In this document: positions 1 through 9,289 of the stretch, piece after piece | Position numbering within the stretch: the stretch's first letter is position 1 | Layout: every line of letters begins with the position of its first letter | Assembly: GCF_050434145.1 (NCBI RefSeq) | Contig: NZ_JBNPVX010000009.1 | Span: 5,838-69,837, forward strand | Origin: JAISST01 sp050434145 | GTDB lineage: Bacteria; Fusobacteriota; Fusobacteriia; Fusobacteriales; Fusobacteriaceae | DNA: 64,000 bases | Direction: 5' to 3' | Notes under the pieces: model-generated | Told to the model about the DNA's origin: nothing | What the model saw: the letters and a program-made list of their open reading frames with translations, nothing else | Databases searched by the model: none | Made by a program: the position numbers and the translations under genes

Positions 1-467
1 TTTGTAAAACTATCTGCTTTCTTTTTAAAATATTTTTTAATTTTTGATTCTTTTATTTCTTTTGCTCCTAGATTTTCTATATTATAAAAATTTATACCAT
101 TTTTTTCATTTTTTTTGAGTATCAATCCATTCATCAGATAATAACCATCTTTTGTATAATCAATCTTACCAAATATCTTTATATATGGAATTCCTCCATT
201 TATTTTTTTGATTTCCCCATTTCCTGATTCTAATTGTATTTCTATTTTGATTGTATCATTCTCATAATATTCTGAATTATTAAAAATAGTTATTAATCTC
301 AAAGAAAATAATAATGGGATTACTATTATCAATAATGATCTTTTCCATGAAAAAAAAATAATTAATTCCACAAATAACATTATTAAAATAAACACAATTT
401 TATTCACATTATTAAATACTAAAGTACTAAAAAAACACTCTAAAGCTACTACATATAGCAATTCCAT
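1..467 (-). CDS. ComEC/Rec2-like DNA uptake channel, N-terminal part (cut by window edge)
   Basis: About 155 codons are visible before the window ends. The N-terminus has hydrophobic stretches at roughly residues 2-18, 22-45 and 47-63. A soluble, beta-rich, Lys/Glu-rich segment follows (about 65-150). This order, short membrane anchors then a small OB-like domain (DUF4131 type), is that of ComEC-family competence proteins, which move single-stranded DNA across the inner membrane; the channel domain would lie outside the window. I chose the ATG at 467 because GGTGG lies six bases upstream. An in-frame ATG at 500 would add 11 residues but has only a weak ribosome site. The gene follows the MFS transporter gene closely. 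The family call is inferred from topology, not from a decisive motif. Confidence 0.5.
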   Translation of the reverse strand, partial: MELLYVVALECFFSTLVFNNVNKIVFILIMLFVELIIFFSWKRSLLIIVIPLLFSLRLITIFNNSEYYENDTIKIEIQLESGNGEIKKINGGIPYIKIFGKIDYTKDGYYLMNGLILKKNEKNGINFYNIENLGAKEIKESKIKKYFKKKADSFT

Positions 468-533
468 TTCTATCCACCCATACCCATGTTTTTTATACAT
501 TTATCAAAAGGCTCTATTTTTTACTAAAATTCT

Positions 534-1865
534 TTATTTTTCTTCATATAAATAATAAAATACAAAAGAAATCATAAAAAATATTGCTGACATAATTGAA
601 GTATTATAAACTCCAGTTTTTTCTACTCCAGTAGGCATCTGTATCACAGAATCTAAAACACTAGTCTCACCACCAGACACTAATATCATAGGTAAGACTA
701 CTATTGAAATCATAAATGCCATTTTCAAGAAAAATCCCTGTATTCCAAAACAAGTCCCTTCTATTCTACTTCCACTTTCTTTACTAATTTTACTACTTAT
801 TTCACTTAACATAGCTGGTGGAAATATGAATGCTGCTCCAGCCAATGGCATTCCTATTAATCCAAACAATACAAATCCATATTTGACAGGTATTCCTCTT
901 CCTAAGAAAAATAACATCATAGTAAATATTATCAAAAGCGATAAACAACATAGCATTACTTTTCTGTAACCATATTTTTTTGAAATCTTGTTAGTAGGAT
1001 AAAAAAATAACGCAGCTGTTCCGAACAATACTACTGAAGCTAGAGTTATTGCACTTTTTTCATATCCCATTATATCTTCTACATAATAATTCATAATTGA
1101 CCGAAGATTATTAAACCCTGTAAAGAAAAACAATAATCCCAATAGATAGTATATAAAAGATTTGTTTTTCAAAGCTATTTTCATTGTATTTTTAAAGCTT
1201 GTTTCTGATATTTCACCATTGGAATATTTTTTTTCAGGCACTTTTAGCACTGTAATAAGCCCACCCAACAAGCATATCCCACACAATACCATTATCATTC
1301 CTCTGACACCTACTAAAGTATCCCCCTTTCCGATAGTTTTTATTAATATTCCTGGTAATATCATTGCTATAGCTGTATATACCAATCGGAATATTGATTG
1401 CCAAGTTGATAAATTCAGTCTTTCTTCTGCTGTATTTCCTATTTCTGGTATCAAAGCATTATATGGAGCCCCCACTATAGTATAAAACACAAAAAATAAT
1501 GAGCCTATTCCTGCCAAATAGATAAAACTTTTTGTTTCATTTCCAACCGGAGGATAGAAAAATGCCAATGTAGACAGTACTAGAGGTAATATCCCTATTG
1601 CTATAAAGGGAATTCTTCTTCCCCACTTGGTATTTGCTTTATCAGAGGCATATCCTACTACAGGATCACTGACCATATCCACAAATCTAGATAATGCCAA
1701 TGCCAATGATATGAATATTGGCTTCATCACTGGACTAAGTCCCGAATTTGCTGGTGGCAAATAAAAGTATAATACCCATTGGGCAAAGATTTGATCAACT
1801 ATTGCGTAACTGACACCAATTCCATAAAGTACTTGGATATTTAATGGCAACTTTTTTCTGTCCAT
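534..1865 (-). CDS. GPH-family (MelB-like) MFS sugar:cation symporter
   Basis: This 443-residue protein has about 12 hydrophobic segments. Residues 60-84 carry the glycoside-pentoside-hexuronide symporter signature: R60, D63, DP at 67-68, SD at 74-75, then T79, W81 and GRR at 82-84 in the first cytoplasmic loop. Family members import sugars or glycosides with Na+ or H+ across the inner membrane; the substrate cannot be read from the sequence. Length is normal for the family. It lies 7 bp downstream of tmcAL and just upstream of the comEC-like gene, all on the minus strand, so co-transcription is possible. No sugar-metabolism gene sits beside it to suggest a substrate. Confidence 0.8.
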   Translation of the reverse strand: MDRKKLPLNIQVLYGIGVSYAIVDQIFAQWVLYFYLPPANSGLSPVMKPIFISLALALSRFVDMVSDPVVGYASDKANTKWGRRIPFIAIGILPLVLSTLAFFYPPVGNETKSFIYLAGIGSLFFVFYTIVGAPYNALIPEIGNTAEERLNLSTWQSIFRLVYTAIAMILPGILIKTIGKGDTLVGVRGMIMVLCGICLLGGLITVLKVPEKKYSNGEISETSFKNTMKIALKNKSFIYYLLGLLFFFTGFNNLRSIMNYYVEDIMGYEKSAITLASVVLFGTAALFFYPTNKISKKYGYRKVMLCCLSLLIIFTMMLFFLGRGIPVKYGFVLFGLIGMPLAGAAFIFPPAMLSEISSKISKESGSRIEGTCFGIQGFFLKMAFMISIVVLPMILVSGGETSVLDSVIQMPTGVEKTGVYNTSIMSAIFFMISFVFYYLYEEK

Positions 1866-1872
1866 ATTATTT

Positions 1873-3009
1873 TCAACCCCTATAATAATTTTTCATTTTA
1901 TAGATAATATTAGCTTTTTCATTAAAATTAATCATTTGTAAATCTTTTGAATTAAATTTTTTAGTAATATTTTTAAAAGTAGTAAAAAATTTTTTAACTT
2001 CATTTTTTTTCAAAAAATTCAAATATTCTTGTCCTTTCTTATTATAGTCTAAAATCTTAATAAATGGAATTTCTTTTTTTATTTCTTCAGTAATTTCATT
2101 CGTCAAATCCAATAATATATGCATCAATATCCTCTGAGTTCTGCCTATAGATAACCTTTTGGACATGATATTATTAAAAAATTCTGAAAAAATATCATTT
2201 TTAACTGCACATTTATACAACCTATTTTCAAAACCATTTTCCATATCTTGAATATTAACCAAACTTGCTTTATTATCTATTATCTTATATCGAATATATG
2301 GATAAAAATCTTCTATAACCGCAAAATCACCTTCTTTTACTTCTCCCAACAGTATATCCATAACATTGTTGGGAACAAAACCATTTATATCACTTTTATT
2401 TATCATTAATTTTCTCAAATTAAACCCACTTGTAATACTTTCATAGATTGCTTCATCATAATAACTTGCATTATTACGTTTTATTACCTTGGGAGCAATG
2501 GCTGAATTCCAATATTTTATTGCTTTAATGTATTCAACTCCTAGTATATCATTGGAATTTAAATCATATTTTCCATTAGAAGCTATTTTATAGGCATTAA
2601 TATATGATTCTCCTATTTTTAAAGCTTCTTTCATCTTAATTTTAAACTCCATATTTTCTATTATATTGCCGATTTCCTCCAGTTCTTCTATATTATCTCT
2701 TTCAGAGCCAAATACTATTTCACTACATTTTAATTGTTCCAATATCCCCACAGCACCAATAGCAAATATTTCAGCACTTTGGCAAGAATAAAATACTGGT
2801 AATTCTACTACAATATCTACCCCATTTAACACAGCCATTCTAGCTCTTATTTCTTTTTTTACAAATGCAGGCTCCCCTCTTTGAACAAAATCCCCGCTCA
2901 TTACTGCTATTTTCACAGAATCAGGAGTAATTTCTTTACTTTTTTCTAAATGATACAGATGACCATTGTGAAATGGATTATATTCCACAATAAGACCAGT
3001 ACTTTTCAT
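1873..3009 (-). CDS. tmcAL: tRNA(Met) cytidine acetate ligase, TmcAL
   Basis: A 378-residue nucleotidyltransferase-fold protein. The N-terminus has EYNPFHNGH (residues 9-17) with the HxGH-type ATP-binding motif at 14-17, and VMSGDFVQRGEP at about 36-47, both diagnostic of the YlbM/TmcAL family. In Bacillus subtilis the enzyme uses acetate and ATP to make N4-acetylcytidine at the wobble position of elongator tRNA-Met. The start is an ATG with AAAGGAGG eight bases upstream. The gene diverges from the LysR-type regulator; the 274 bp between them is AT-rich and holds a TATAAT at 3065-3060 on the minus strand without a good -35. Confidence 0.88.
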   Translation of the reverse strand: MKSTGLIVEYNPFHNGHLYHLEKSKEITPDSVKIAVMSGDFVQRGEPAFVKKEIRARMAVLNGVDIVVELPVFYSCQSAEIFAIGAVGILEQLKCSEIVFGSERDNIEELEEIGNIIENMEFKIKMKEALKIGESYINAYKIASNGKYDLNSNDILGVEYIKAIKYWNSAIAPKVIKRNNASYYDEAIYESITSGFNLRKLMINKSDINGFVPNNVMDILLGEVKEGDFAVIEDFYPYIRYKIIDNKASLVNIQDMENGFENRLYKCAVKNDIFSEFFNNIMSKRLSIGRTQRILMHILLDLTNEITEEIKKEIPFIKILDYNKKGQEYLNFLKKNEVKKFFTTFKNITKKFNSKDLQMINFNEKANIIYKMKNYYRG

Positions 3010-3196
3010 AAAGGTCCTCCTTTAATAGATAATATAGCTTCATTTTCATACTTACTAAAATTATAACATTTTTAATAAAAAATTTAAAATTTTTTTAATT
3101 TTTTCCAAGGCCGTTATAGAGACAATATCATTCATTTTTTATATATCAAATAATTTTTTTTATAAAAAATATATACCAAAACTTAAGAAAATATGG

Positions 3197-3202
3197 TAGA
3201 AT
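3197..3202 (+). promoter_or_regulatory. Extended -10 promoter for the LysR-type gene
   Basis: TAGAAT preceded by TGG forms an extended -10 element (TGnTAnAAT). No convincing -35 box lies 17 bp upstream. It is about 80 bp before the LysR start codon, leaving room for an operator. The call rests on the motif alone. Confidence 0.4.
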
Positions 3203-3283
3203 TATGTTGATAGCAGATATTATTATTATATATAGTATTTATAATTGATCCTTAAATTTTAATTAAATATGGGAGTGGTAATT

Positions 3284-4159
3284 TTGGATTTACATTATTT
3301 AAAAATTTTTTATGAAGTAGCAAAAGAAAAAAGTTTTACTAAAGCTGCTAACAAACTTTTTATCAACCAATCTGCTGTTTCTATTCAGGTAAAAAAGTTT
3401 GAAGAATTGTTAAATGCCAAATTGTTTGATCGTAGTTCCAAAAAAATCAAACTTACATACACTGGTGAGCTGTTGTATAAAATGGCTGAGGATATTTTTG
3501 AAAAGGTCAACCGGGCAGAAAAAGAGATAATGAGAATAATCGGACTTGACAGATCTAGACTTTCTATTGGGGCAACATCCGTTATTGGTGAACCATTACT
3601 TCCAAGACTAATGAAAGATTTTTCACTAAAACATTCTGAAATAGAGTATGATATTATTATTGGAGAAAAACAATGGTTACTCAAAAGTCTTCGTGATGGT
3701 GATCTTGATATTCTTATTATTGATGAAGAACATATTATTGATAACAACCTTGAAGTTACAACTGTAGAAAAAATGCCTTATGTACTAGTTACAAGTAAGG
3801 ATTATGAATTTGTTGAAGATTCTTTGAAAGATCCGCTTATCACAAGAAAAAATATTCCTAATAATAATGATGCTATAGCTTATGTAGAAGATAAATACAG
3901 ATCTTCATTTAACACTAAAATCCAAGTATCAGGAAACCTCGAAGTTATTAAAGGAATGGTAAGAGAAGGAATAGGTAATGTAATATTACCATATTATGCT
4001 GTCTTCAAAGAAATAGAAGATGGTGAATTCAAAGTCATCTGCCAAATAGCTGAAATAAAAGATGCATATCAGTTAGTTATTACATTAGATAAGAAAAATC
4101 TTGTACAAATTTCCAAATTTATGAAATATCTCGAAAATTATAAAATCTTTGACAATTAA
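3284..4159 (+). CDS. LysR-family transcriptional regulator
   Basis: A LysR-type regulator: an N-terminal winged helix-turn-helix (about residues 1-60, with the segment SFTKAANKLFINQSAVSIQV typical of the family) followed by a two-lobe effector-binding domain. I chose the TTG at 3284 because it has GGGAGTGG four bases upstream and gives the usual family start (DLHYLKIF). The ATG at 3269 in the same frame lacks a ribosome site and would place that Shine-Dalgarno inside the gene. It is divergent from tmcAL and upstream of gmhA on the same strand. The target and effector are unknown; LysR proteins often control divergent neighbours, so tmcAL is a possible target. Confidence 0.85.
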   Translation: MDLHYLKIFYEVAKEKSFTKAANKLFINQSAVSIQVKKFEELLNAKLFDRSSKKIKLTYTGELLYKMAEDIFEKVNRAEKEIMRIIGLDRSRLSIGATSVIGEPLLPRLMKDFSLKHSEIEYDIIIGEKQWLLKSLRDGDLDILIIDEEHIIDNNLEVTTVEKMPYVLVTSKDYEFVEDSLKDPLITRKNIPNNNDAIAYVEDKYRSSFNTKIQVSGNLEVIKGMVREGIGNVILPYYAVFKEIEDGEFKVICQIAEIKDAYQLVITLDKKNLVQISKFMKYLENYKIFDN

Positions 4160-4230
4160 TATTTCTACAAAAATTTTTCTATATATTATAACTTTCATAT
4201 TAATTCATAGATTTTTTTAAAGGAGGATCT

Positions 4231-4809
4231 TTGAGAAATTTAATTGACTCATATAAAGAAGAATTAGAATTATTAAAAGAATTTATTGCAAAAGAAGAAA
4301 AAGAAAAAAAAACTGAAGAAATTTCTAAAATATTATCTAATATTTTTAGAAATGGTAATAAAGTTCTCATATGTGGAAATGGTGGTAGTAACTGTGATGC
4401 AATACATTTTGCTGAAGAATTTACAGGAAAATTCAGGAAAGAAAGAAAAGCTCTTCCTGCTATTGCGTTATCCGATTCATCACACATTACATGTGTAGGA
4501 AATGACTATGGTTTTGATTATATATTTTCTAGAGGTGTAGAAGCCTTTGGTAAAAAAGGAGATTTCTTCATTGGGATTTCAACTAGTGGTAATTCCAAAA
4601 ATATAATAGAAGCTGTAAAAGTTGCTAAAAAACTAGGTATGCTAACATGCTTGTTACTTGGAAAAGATGGCGGCTTGCTTAAAGGACAATGTGATTACGA
4701 ATTTATAATACCTGGAAATACCTCTGATCGAATTCAAGAAATCCATATGATGATTTTACATATTATAATAGAAGGTGTTGAAAGAGAACTTTTCCCAAAT
4801 AATTATTAA
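4231..4809 (+). CDS. gmhA: Sedoheptulose 7-phosphate isomerase GmhA
   Basis: GmhA converts sedoheptulose 7-phosphate to D-glycero-D-manno-heptose 7-phosphate, the first step of ADP-heptose synthesis for LPS core. The 192-residue SIS-domain protein has the phosphosugar loop CGNGGSNCDA at 48-57, H59 and E62/E63, the second loop STSGNS, and Q169 and H177 near the C-terminus with the spacing of the Zn ligands in characterised GmhA. The start is a TTG with AGGAGG four bases upstream. The pathway partners are the split HldE proteins encoded at 58114-58614 and 60248-61246; gmhB was not found in the window. It lies between the LysR gene and the MORN lipoprotein gene on the plus strand. Confidence 0.9.
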   Translation: MRNLIDSYKEELELLKEFIAKEEKEKKTEEISKILSNIFRNGNKVLICGNGGSNCDAIHFAEEFTGKFRKERKALPAIALSDSSHITCVGNDYGFDYIFSRGVEAFGKKGDFFIGISTSGNSKNIIEAVKVAKKLGMLTCLLLGKDGGLLKGQCDYEFIIPGNTSDRIQEIHMMILHIIIEGVERELFPNNY

Positions 4810-4890
4810 ATAATTATAAAATTAATATCTTTTCAATGCTAAACTAAATAAATTTCACAATTAACCAAATATAATATGGGAAGGATATAT

Positions 4891-5718
4891 ATGAAAAAAT
4901 TAATATTAATAATATGCATGGTTTTAGGAATATCTTCCTGTGAGAAAAACTCTGGTCCACTTGTTGAGAAAAACACTGAAAATGGCCAAAAAGTTTTATA
5001 TGATCTCAATTCTGGTACACCATACTCAGGCAGAGTATTACAAGTAGCTAACAATGAAGCAGGTTACAAATATATTCATTTTAAAAAATATTATAAAAAA
5101 GGAAAATTACATAATAATTTTACTGAATATTTTGGTAATGGAAAAATTAAACGTGAAGGAAAATTCAAAAATGGTTTACCTTCTGATTTTTGGAAAGAAT
5201 ACTATCTCAATGGACAAACTAAAAAAATTACAGAATATAGAAATGGGAAAAAAACGAATTTACAAAAAGAATTTTATGAAAATGGTCAATTGAAAAATGA
5301 AAAATATTATTTTGAGGGACTACTTACTGGAAAATCCATATCCTATCATCCTAATGGAAAAGTCATGGAACAAGGACTTTATCAAAATAATCAAAAAACA
5401 GGAAACTGGACTCAGTATTATCCTGATGGAAAAATCAGAATTACAACAAGCTTTCAAGATGGTCTTGATCATGGTGAACATATTGAATATGATTCCAATG
5501 GGATTTCTCGCATAATAATTACTTTTAGCCTTGGAAAAATGAATGGAGTTATAAAAAAATTCCATTCCAATAAAAATCTTGCTTTTATAGGATTTTTTAA
5601 AGATAATTTTCCAAGAGGCACTTGGCAGTATTATAATGAAAAAGGAGAACTCCAAAAAGAAGAAAATTGGGACATTATTCTGGAAAAGCAAAGAGGTTTT
5701 TCTAAAAATCCTAAATAA
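4891..5718 (+). CDS. MORN-repeat (YwqK-like) lipoprotein
   Basis: A 275-residue protein with an N-terminal hydrophobic signal ending in a lipobox-like ISSC near residue 17. Tandem repeats of about 20-24 residues follow, of the form YYxNGxxKxxxxFKNGxxxGxWxxYYxNG, spanning most of the mature protein. These are the MORN-variant repeats of the YwqK/PF07661 family, common in Fusobacteriota and sometimes called antitoxins, although no toxin is adjacent here. I start at the ATG 4891, with GGAAGG six bases upstream; an in-frame ATG at 4876 sits on the ribosome site itself. A bidirectional terminator follows 2 bp after the stop. Function unknown; probably membrane-anchored facing the periplasm. A much shorter relative lies at 61561-61764. 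Confidence 0.75.
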   Translation: MKKLILIICMVLGISSCEKNSGPLVEKNTENGQKVLYDLNSGTPYSGRVLQVANNEAGYKYIHFKKYYKKGKLHNNFTEYFGNGKIKREGKFKNGLPSDFWKEYYLNGQTKKITEYRNGKKTNLQKEFYENGQLKNEKYYFEGLLTGKSISYHPNGKVMEQGLYQNNQKTGNWTQYYPDGKIRITTSFQDGLDHGEHIEYDSNGISRIIITFSLGKMNGVIKKFHSNKNLAFIGFFKDNFPRGTWQYYNEKGELQKEENWDIILEKQRGFSKNPK

Positions 5719-5720
5719 TA

Positions 5721-5756
5721 AAAAAATGTCTCTTTAATTAGATGAGACATTTTTTA
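5721..5756. terminator. Bidirectional rho-independent terminator
   Basis: AAAAAATGTCTC (5721-5732) pairs with GAGACATTTTTT (5744-5755) around an 11-base loop. The A and T tracts give a U tail on both strands, so it can serve both the MORN gene (plus) and the convergent ABC exporter gene (minus). Confidence 0.9.
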
Positions 5757-5759
5757 ATT

Positions 5760-7463
5760 CTATATCTTTCCACTTTGTAATTTATAATAATATCCTGCTC
5801 TTTTTAACAATTCTTCATGATTTCCTCTTTCCTTAATTCCATCATCAGTAATAACTATTATTTCATCAGCATTTCGTATGGTAGTCAATCTGTGAGCTAC
5901 TACAATAGTAGTTCTTCCTTTGCATAATTCTTCCAGTGACTCCTGTATTATTCTTTCAGTAATATTATCCAAGGCTGATGTTGCCTCATCAAGTATCAGA
6001 ATCGAAGGATTTTTCAAGAATATTCTTGCTATTGCTATTCTTTGCTTTTGTCCACCAGATAGTTTTACTCCTCTTTCACCAATGAAAGTATCATACCCTT
6101 CTGGCAATTCTATTATCAATTCATGAATATTCGCCTTTTTAGCAGCATCTATTATTTCTTCATCACTTGCACTATTTTTACCTACAAGAATATTATCCCT
6201 AACTGTTCCTGTAAATAAAAATACATCCTGTTGAACTATCCCAATATTTCTCCTAAGAGATTCTAATGTCATATCATATATGCTAACTCCATCAATAGTT
6301 ATATCTCCATCACTTAGACTATAAAATCTTGGTATTAGATTACAAATTGTAGTTTTTCCACCTCCTGATGGTCCTACAAGAGCTAACATTTTCCCTTTTT
6401 CCACTTTAAATGATAAATCTTTTAAAATTTCTGCATCTTCATATTTAAAATTTACATGCTTAAATTCTATCTCTCCTTGAAGATTTCCTACATCTATAGC
6501 ATTCGACTTATTGGATTCCTTTTCTTCTTTCATTAATTCCAAAAATCTTTTAAATCCAGACATTCCATTCTGATATTGTTCTACCAATGCAAGTAATCTT
6601 CGTAATGGCTGAGTAAAAGTTTTTACAAACATCATATAAGCTACCAAGTCTCCTATTTGTATCTTTCCAATATATGCAAAGTACCCACCACTAATTATTA
6701 CTACATAGTCCTGTAAATCAATCAGAAATGCAATTCCAGCTGCAAATTCTGCCATATACCTATAAGATAGTCCTCTAGCTTCTACATAATCTTGGTTGTC
6801 TGATTCAAATCTATCTTTTTCCACATCTTCTATTGTAAAAGCTTTGGAAACTCTGATCCCAGTAATACTATTTTGTAACCTTGCATTTATTGCTCCAGTC
6901 TTTTCTCTTGTCAACATCGAAGCTCTACTAAGCTTTTTTCTCATTACTACTGAAAAAAATACAATACATGGAAAAAATATAAATATTATCATAGTCAATT
7001 GTACATTAATTCTGATTAAAAAACTAAAAGACCCAATTAACATAATACTTGATATAAACAAATCCTCAGGACCATGATGAGCTAATTCTGATACTTCTTG
7101 TAAATCATTAACTATTCTTGACATAATAGAACCTGTCTGATTATTGTCAAAATATTTCACTGGTAATTGTTGTAAATGTCCATAAACATCTCTTCTCATA
7201 TCTGCTTGCATACCGACACCTACCAAGTGGCCCCAATATTGCATAAAATAATTACAGAACAATTTTGTTAAATATATTCCTATCAAGACAACTGCGATTA
7301 TTTTAAACATCTCTACATTTTTATTAGGTATAATATCATTTATAATCTTCCTTGTAATCACAGGATAAACTAAGTCACAAGTCCCAGCTAACATTGCAAC
7401 AAATAAATCTAAAAAAAACATCTTTTTATATGGTTTATAATATTGTATAAAAGTTTTTAACAT
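5760..7463 (-). CDS. ABC exporter, fused membrane and ATPase domains (MsbA-like)
   Basis: A 567-residue half-transporter: six transmembrane helices (about 1-310) followed by an ATPase domain. The ATPase has Walker A GPSGGGKTT (about 365), Q-loop, signature LSGGQKQRIAIAR (about 470), Walker B ILILDEATSALD and the switch His in VAHRL. Length and order match homodimeric type IV exporters such as MsbA or the BmrA-like multidrug family. In an LPS-producing organism a lipid A flippase is possible, but the sequence does not separate MsbA from a drug exporter. It lies 94 bp downstream of era on the same strand and ends at the shared terminator. No partner half-transporter gene is adjacent. Confidence 0.85.
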   Translation of the reverse strand: MLKTFIQYYKPYKKMFFLDLFVAMLAGTCDLVYPVITRKIINDIIPNKNVEMFKIIAVVLIGIYLTKLFCNYFMQYWGHLVGVGMQADMRRDVYGHLQQLPVKYFDNNQTGSIMSRIVNDLQEVSELAHHGPEDLFISSIMLIGSFSFLIRINVQLTMIIFIFFPCIVFFSVVMRKKLSRASMLTREKTGAINARLQNSITGIRVSKAFTIEDVEKDRFESDNQDYVEARGLSYRYMAEFAAGIAFLIDLQDYVVIISGGYFAYIGKIQIGDLVAYMMFVKTFTQPLRRLLALVEQYQNGMSGFKRFLELMKEEKESNKSNAIDVGNLQGEIEFKHVNFKYEDAEILKDLSFKVEKGKMLALVGPSGGGKTTICNLIPRFYSLSDGDITIDGVSIYDMTLESLRRNIGIVQQDVFLFTGTVRDNILVGKNSASDEEIIDAAKKANIHELIIELPEGYDTFIGERGVKLSGGQKQRIAIARIFLKNPSILILDEATSALDNITERIIQESLEELCKGRTTIVVAHRLTTIRNADEIIVITDDGIKERGNHEELLKRAGYYYKLQSGKI

Positions 7464-7557
7464 TTTTCCTCTTTTCTAAAATTTTACTAATACTCTTTCC
7501 TTAATTTTTCATTTGGTATAAATTCTTTTTCAAAGTTGATTTTAAAATATTACATCT

Positions 7558-8454
7558 CTATTCATCTTCCATAACATAACCAAGTTCACGTAAAAATGGC
7601 TTTTTCTTTCTCCAATCATCCTTTACTTTTACCCAAAGATTCAGATAAATCTCTTTGTCTAATAGTTTTTCTATATCCTTTCTTGCATCAATACCTATTT
7701 CTTTGAGAAGCGAACCATTCTTTCCTATTATAATTCCTTTTTGAGATTTTTTTTCTACATATATATTAACATCAAATTTATCTTTACTACTTTCATGATG
7801 TTTCACATTAAGTATCTCTATCGCTACTGAATGTGGAATTTCATCACGAGTCTTTAATAATATTTTTTCTCTGACAATTTCTGTAATAATTCTATAGGTT
7901 GGCATATCTGTATACATATCTTCTGGATAATACATTATATCATCTGCTAAATACTTGGTAAGTGTATCTACTAATTTATGCACACCTATCCCATATTCCC
8001 CAGAGATTTCTACGTAATCATCAAATTCTCCAAACTTCTCTTTTATTTCTATCCTTTTTTTTGTCAATGCATCATCTGACAGTTTATCTATTTTATTTAG
8101 TACTAACACTCTAGGAGTGTTTTTGGCCTCTAGTATTCTCTCCAATACAAACATATCTCCAGTACTTATCTCTTGTGTCCCATCTAATAAAAACATTATT
8201 ACATCTACTTCTTTTAAAATTCCTATAGCCTTATTAGTCATAAATTCACCTAATAAATGTCTTGGCTTATGAATTCCTGGGGTATCAATAAAAATATACT
8301 GATTTTCTTTATAATTTAAGATCCCCTTTATATTTTCTCGTGTTGTTCCAGATTTATCAGAAACTATTGCTACTTTTTCTGATACTATTTTGTTAACCAA
8401 AGTCGATTTCCCAACATTTGGTCTCCCTACTACTGCTATAAAACCTGATTTCAT
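7558..8454 (-). CDS. era: GTPase Era
   Basis: Era binds 16S rRNA and helps mature the 30S subunit. The 298-residue protein has G1 GRPNVGKST (10-18), G3 DTPG (about 58-61), G4 NKID and a C-terminal KH RNA-binding domain with GIIIGKNGSLLKEIG, which separates Era from other small GTPases. The ATG directly follows the TAG of the upstream recombinase-like gene, so translation is probably coupled. It is the last gene of the operon that includes recN and nadK. Confidence 0.95.
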   Translation of the reverse strand: MKSGFIAVVGRPNVGKSTLVNKIVSEKVAIVSDKSGTTRENIKGILNYKENQYIFIDTPGIHKPRHLLGEFMTNKAIGILKEVDVIMFLLDGTQEISTGDMFVLERILEAKNTPRVLVLNKIDKLSDDALTKKRIEIKEKFGEFDDYVEISGEYGIGVHKLVDTLTKYLADDIMYYPEDMYTDMPTYRIITEIVREKILLKTRDEIPHSVAIEILNVKHHESSKDKFDVNIYVEKKSQKGIIIGKNGSLLKEIGIDARKDIEKLLDKEIYLNLWVKVKDDWRKKKPFLRELGYVMEDE

Positions 8455-9240
8455 CTAATCATCTCCAATTCCTATCTTCATATATACTTCCTTTATCTTC
8501 TTTAAATAATCTATTTCATTCTTTTCCAATTCTATTTGCTCATTGATTTTCTTGGCATTTCTTACCATAATTGGAGTGACATTATAGCTTAGTTTTGCTC
8601 TTAGACCATATTCTAATAATTTTTCTTTAAATTCTGCACTTTTAATTTTAATAAAAATATTTTCTTCAGAATTTTCATAACAATACTTTTTTATTTTTTC
8701 TGATAATTCTTGGCTTATTGACTTGGGAACCATTTGAGATTTTTTTATTATCAAAATAGATTTAAAATCATATTTCATAAAATCTATTTTTTTTAACTTC
8801 AGTATTTCAGTTAATTTTAAGCTAGTTTCATAAAGGAGCATAATTATAATTTTGTAAACTGATTCTTTTTCATTATCCTCATTTATTTCGGTTAGTATTT
8901 TTTTATAATCTTCTATATTTATAAATGATCTTTTATCTGTTTCATCCACTTCCACATAGTCATATAATGGATTCTTTTCCACCATTTTTTTTTCTAATAA
9001 GTATTCATAAAACTCTTTAATTGACAATAACTTTCTATAAGTAGGTTTATATTTATATTTTTCATTTAATATCTTGGCATAATCTTTTATTATTTCTTCA
9101 GTTATATGCTCATAACTCATTTCATTTATTTCCAAAAAATCGTTAAATTCGCTAATATCTTTTTCAAACTGTTTGAAGGACTTTTCGTCTAATGTGTTGT
9201 TATTTAACGAATTTTCTAAATATTCCCATAGCAAATTCAT
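8455..9240 (-). CDS. Degenerate tyrosine recombinase homologue (probably catalytically dead)
   Basis: A 261-residue protein with the layout of XerC/XerD: an N-terminal SAM-like core-binding domain (about 1-100) and a C-terminal domain. In the catalytic domain the usual LLYxTGLRxSE reads LLYETSLKLTE, so the first Arg is Lys. The HxLRH box reads as PIMVRNA, keeping one Arg but losing both His. The tail has no recognisable LGH...Y nucleophile segment. It lies between recN and era with its stop touching the era start, so it is part of the operon, not a mobile insertion. Base composition matches its neighbours. A DNA-binding or structural role is possible; the function is unknown. Confidence 0.7.
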   Translation of the reverse strand: MNLLWEYLENSLNNNTLDEKSFKQFEKDISEFNDFLEINEMSYEHITEEIIKDYAKILNEKYKYKPTYRKLLSIKEFYEYLLEKKMVEKNPLYDYVEVDETDKRSFINIEDYKKILTEINEDNEKESVYKIIIMLLYETSLKLTEILKLKKIDFMKYDFKSILIIKKSQMVPKSISQELSEKIKKYCYENSEENIFIKIKSAEFKEKLLEYGLRAKLSYNVTPIMVRNAKKINEQIELEKNEIDYLKKIKEVYMKIGIGDD

Positions 9241-9289
9241 ATTTTCCCTCTTCTTTACAAAATTAATATTAGCTAAATATTTATATAAA

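Noticed and set aside
3100..3190. AT-rich palindromic stretch between tmcAL and the LysR gene as a terminator
   Set aside because: The genes are divergent, so no terminator is needed, and the potential stem has no GC pairs.
4286..4498. Lys-rich plus-strand ORF of 70 codons inside gmhA
   Set aside because: It is a frame-shifted reading of a Lys/Glu-rich helix in gmhA, with no ribosome site of its own.
5054..5515. Extra plus-strand ORFs inside the MORN lipoprotein gene
   Set aside because: They are other-frame readings of the repeated coding sequence and lack ribosome sites.
8455..9240. Integrase marking a prophage or genomic island
   Set aside because: Catalytic residues are lost, flanking genes are core operon members, there is no tRNA or attachment repeat, and base composition matches the surroundings.
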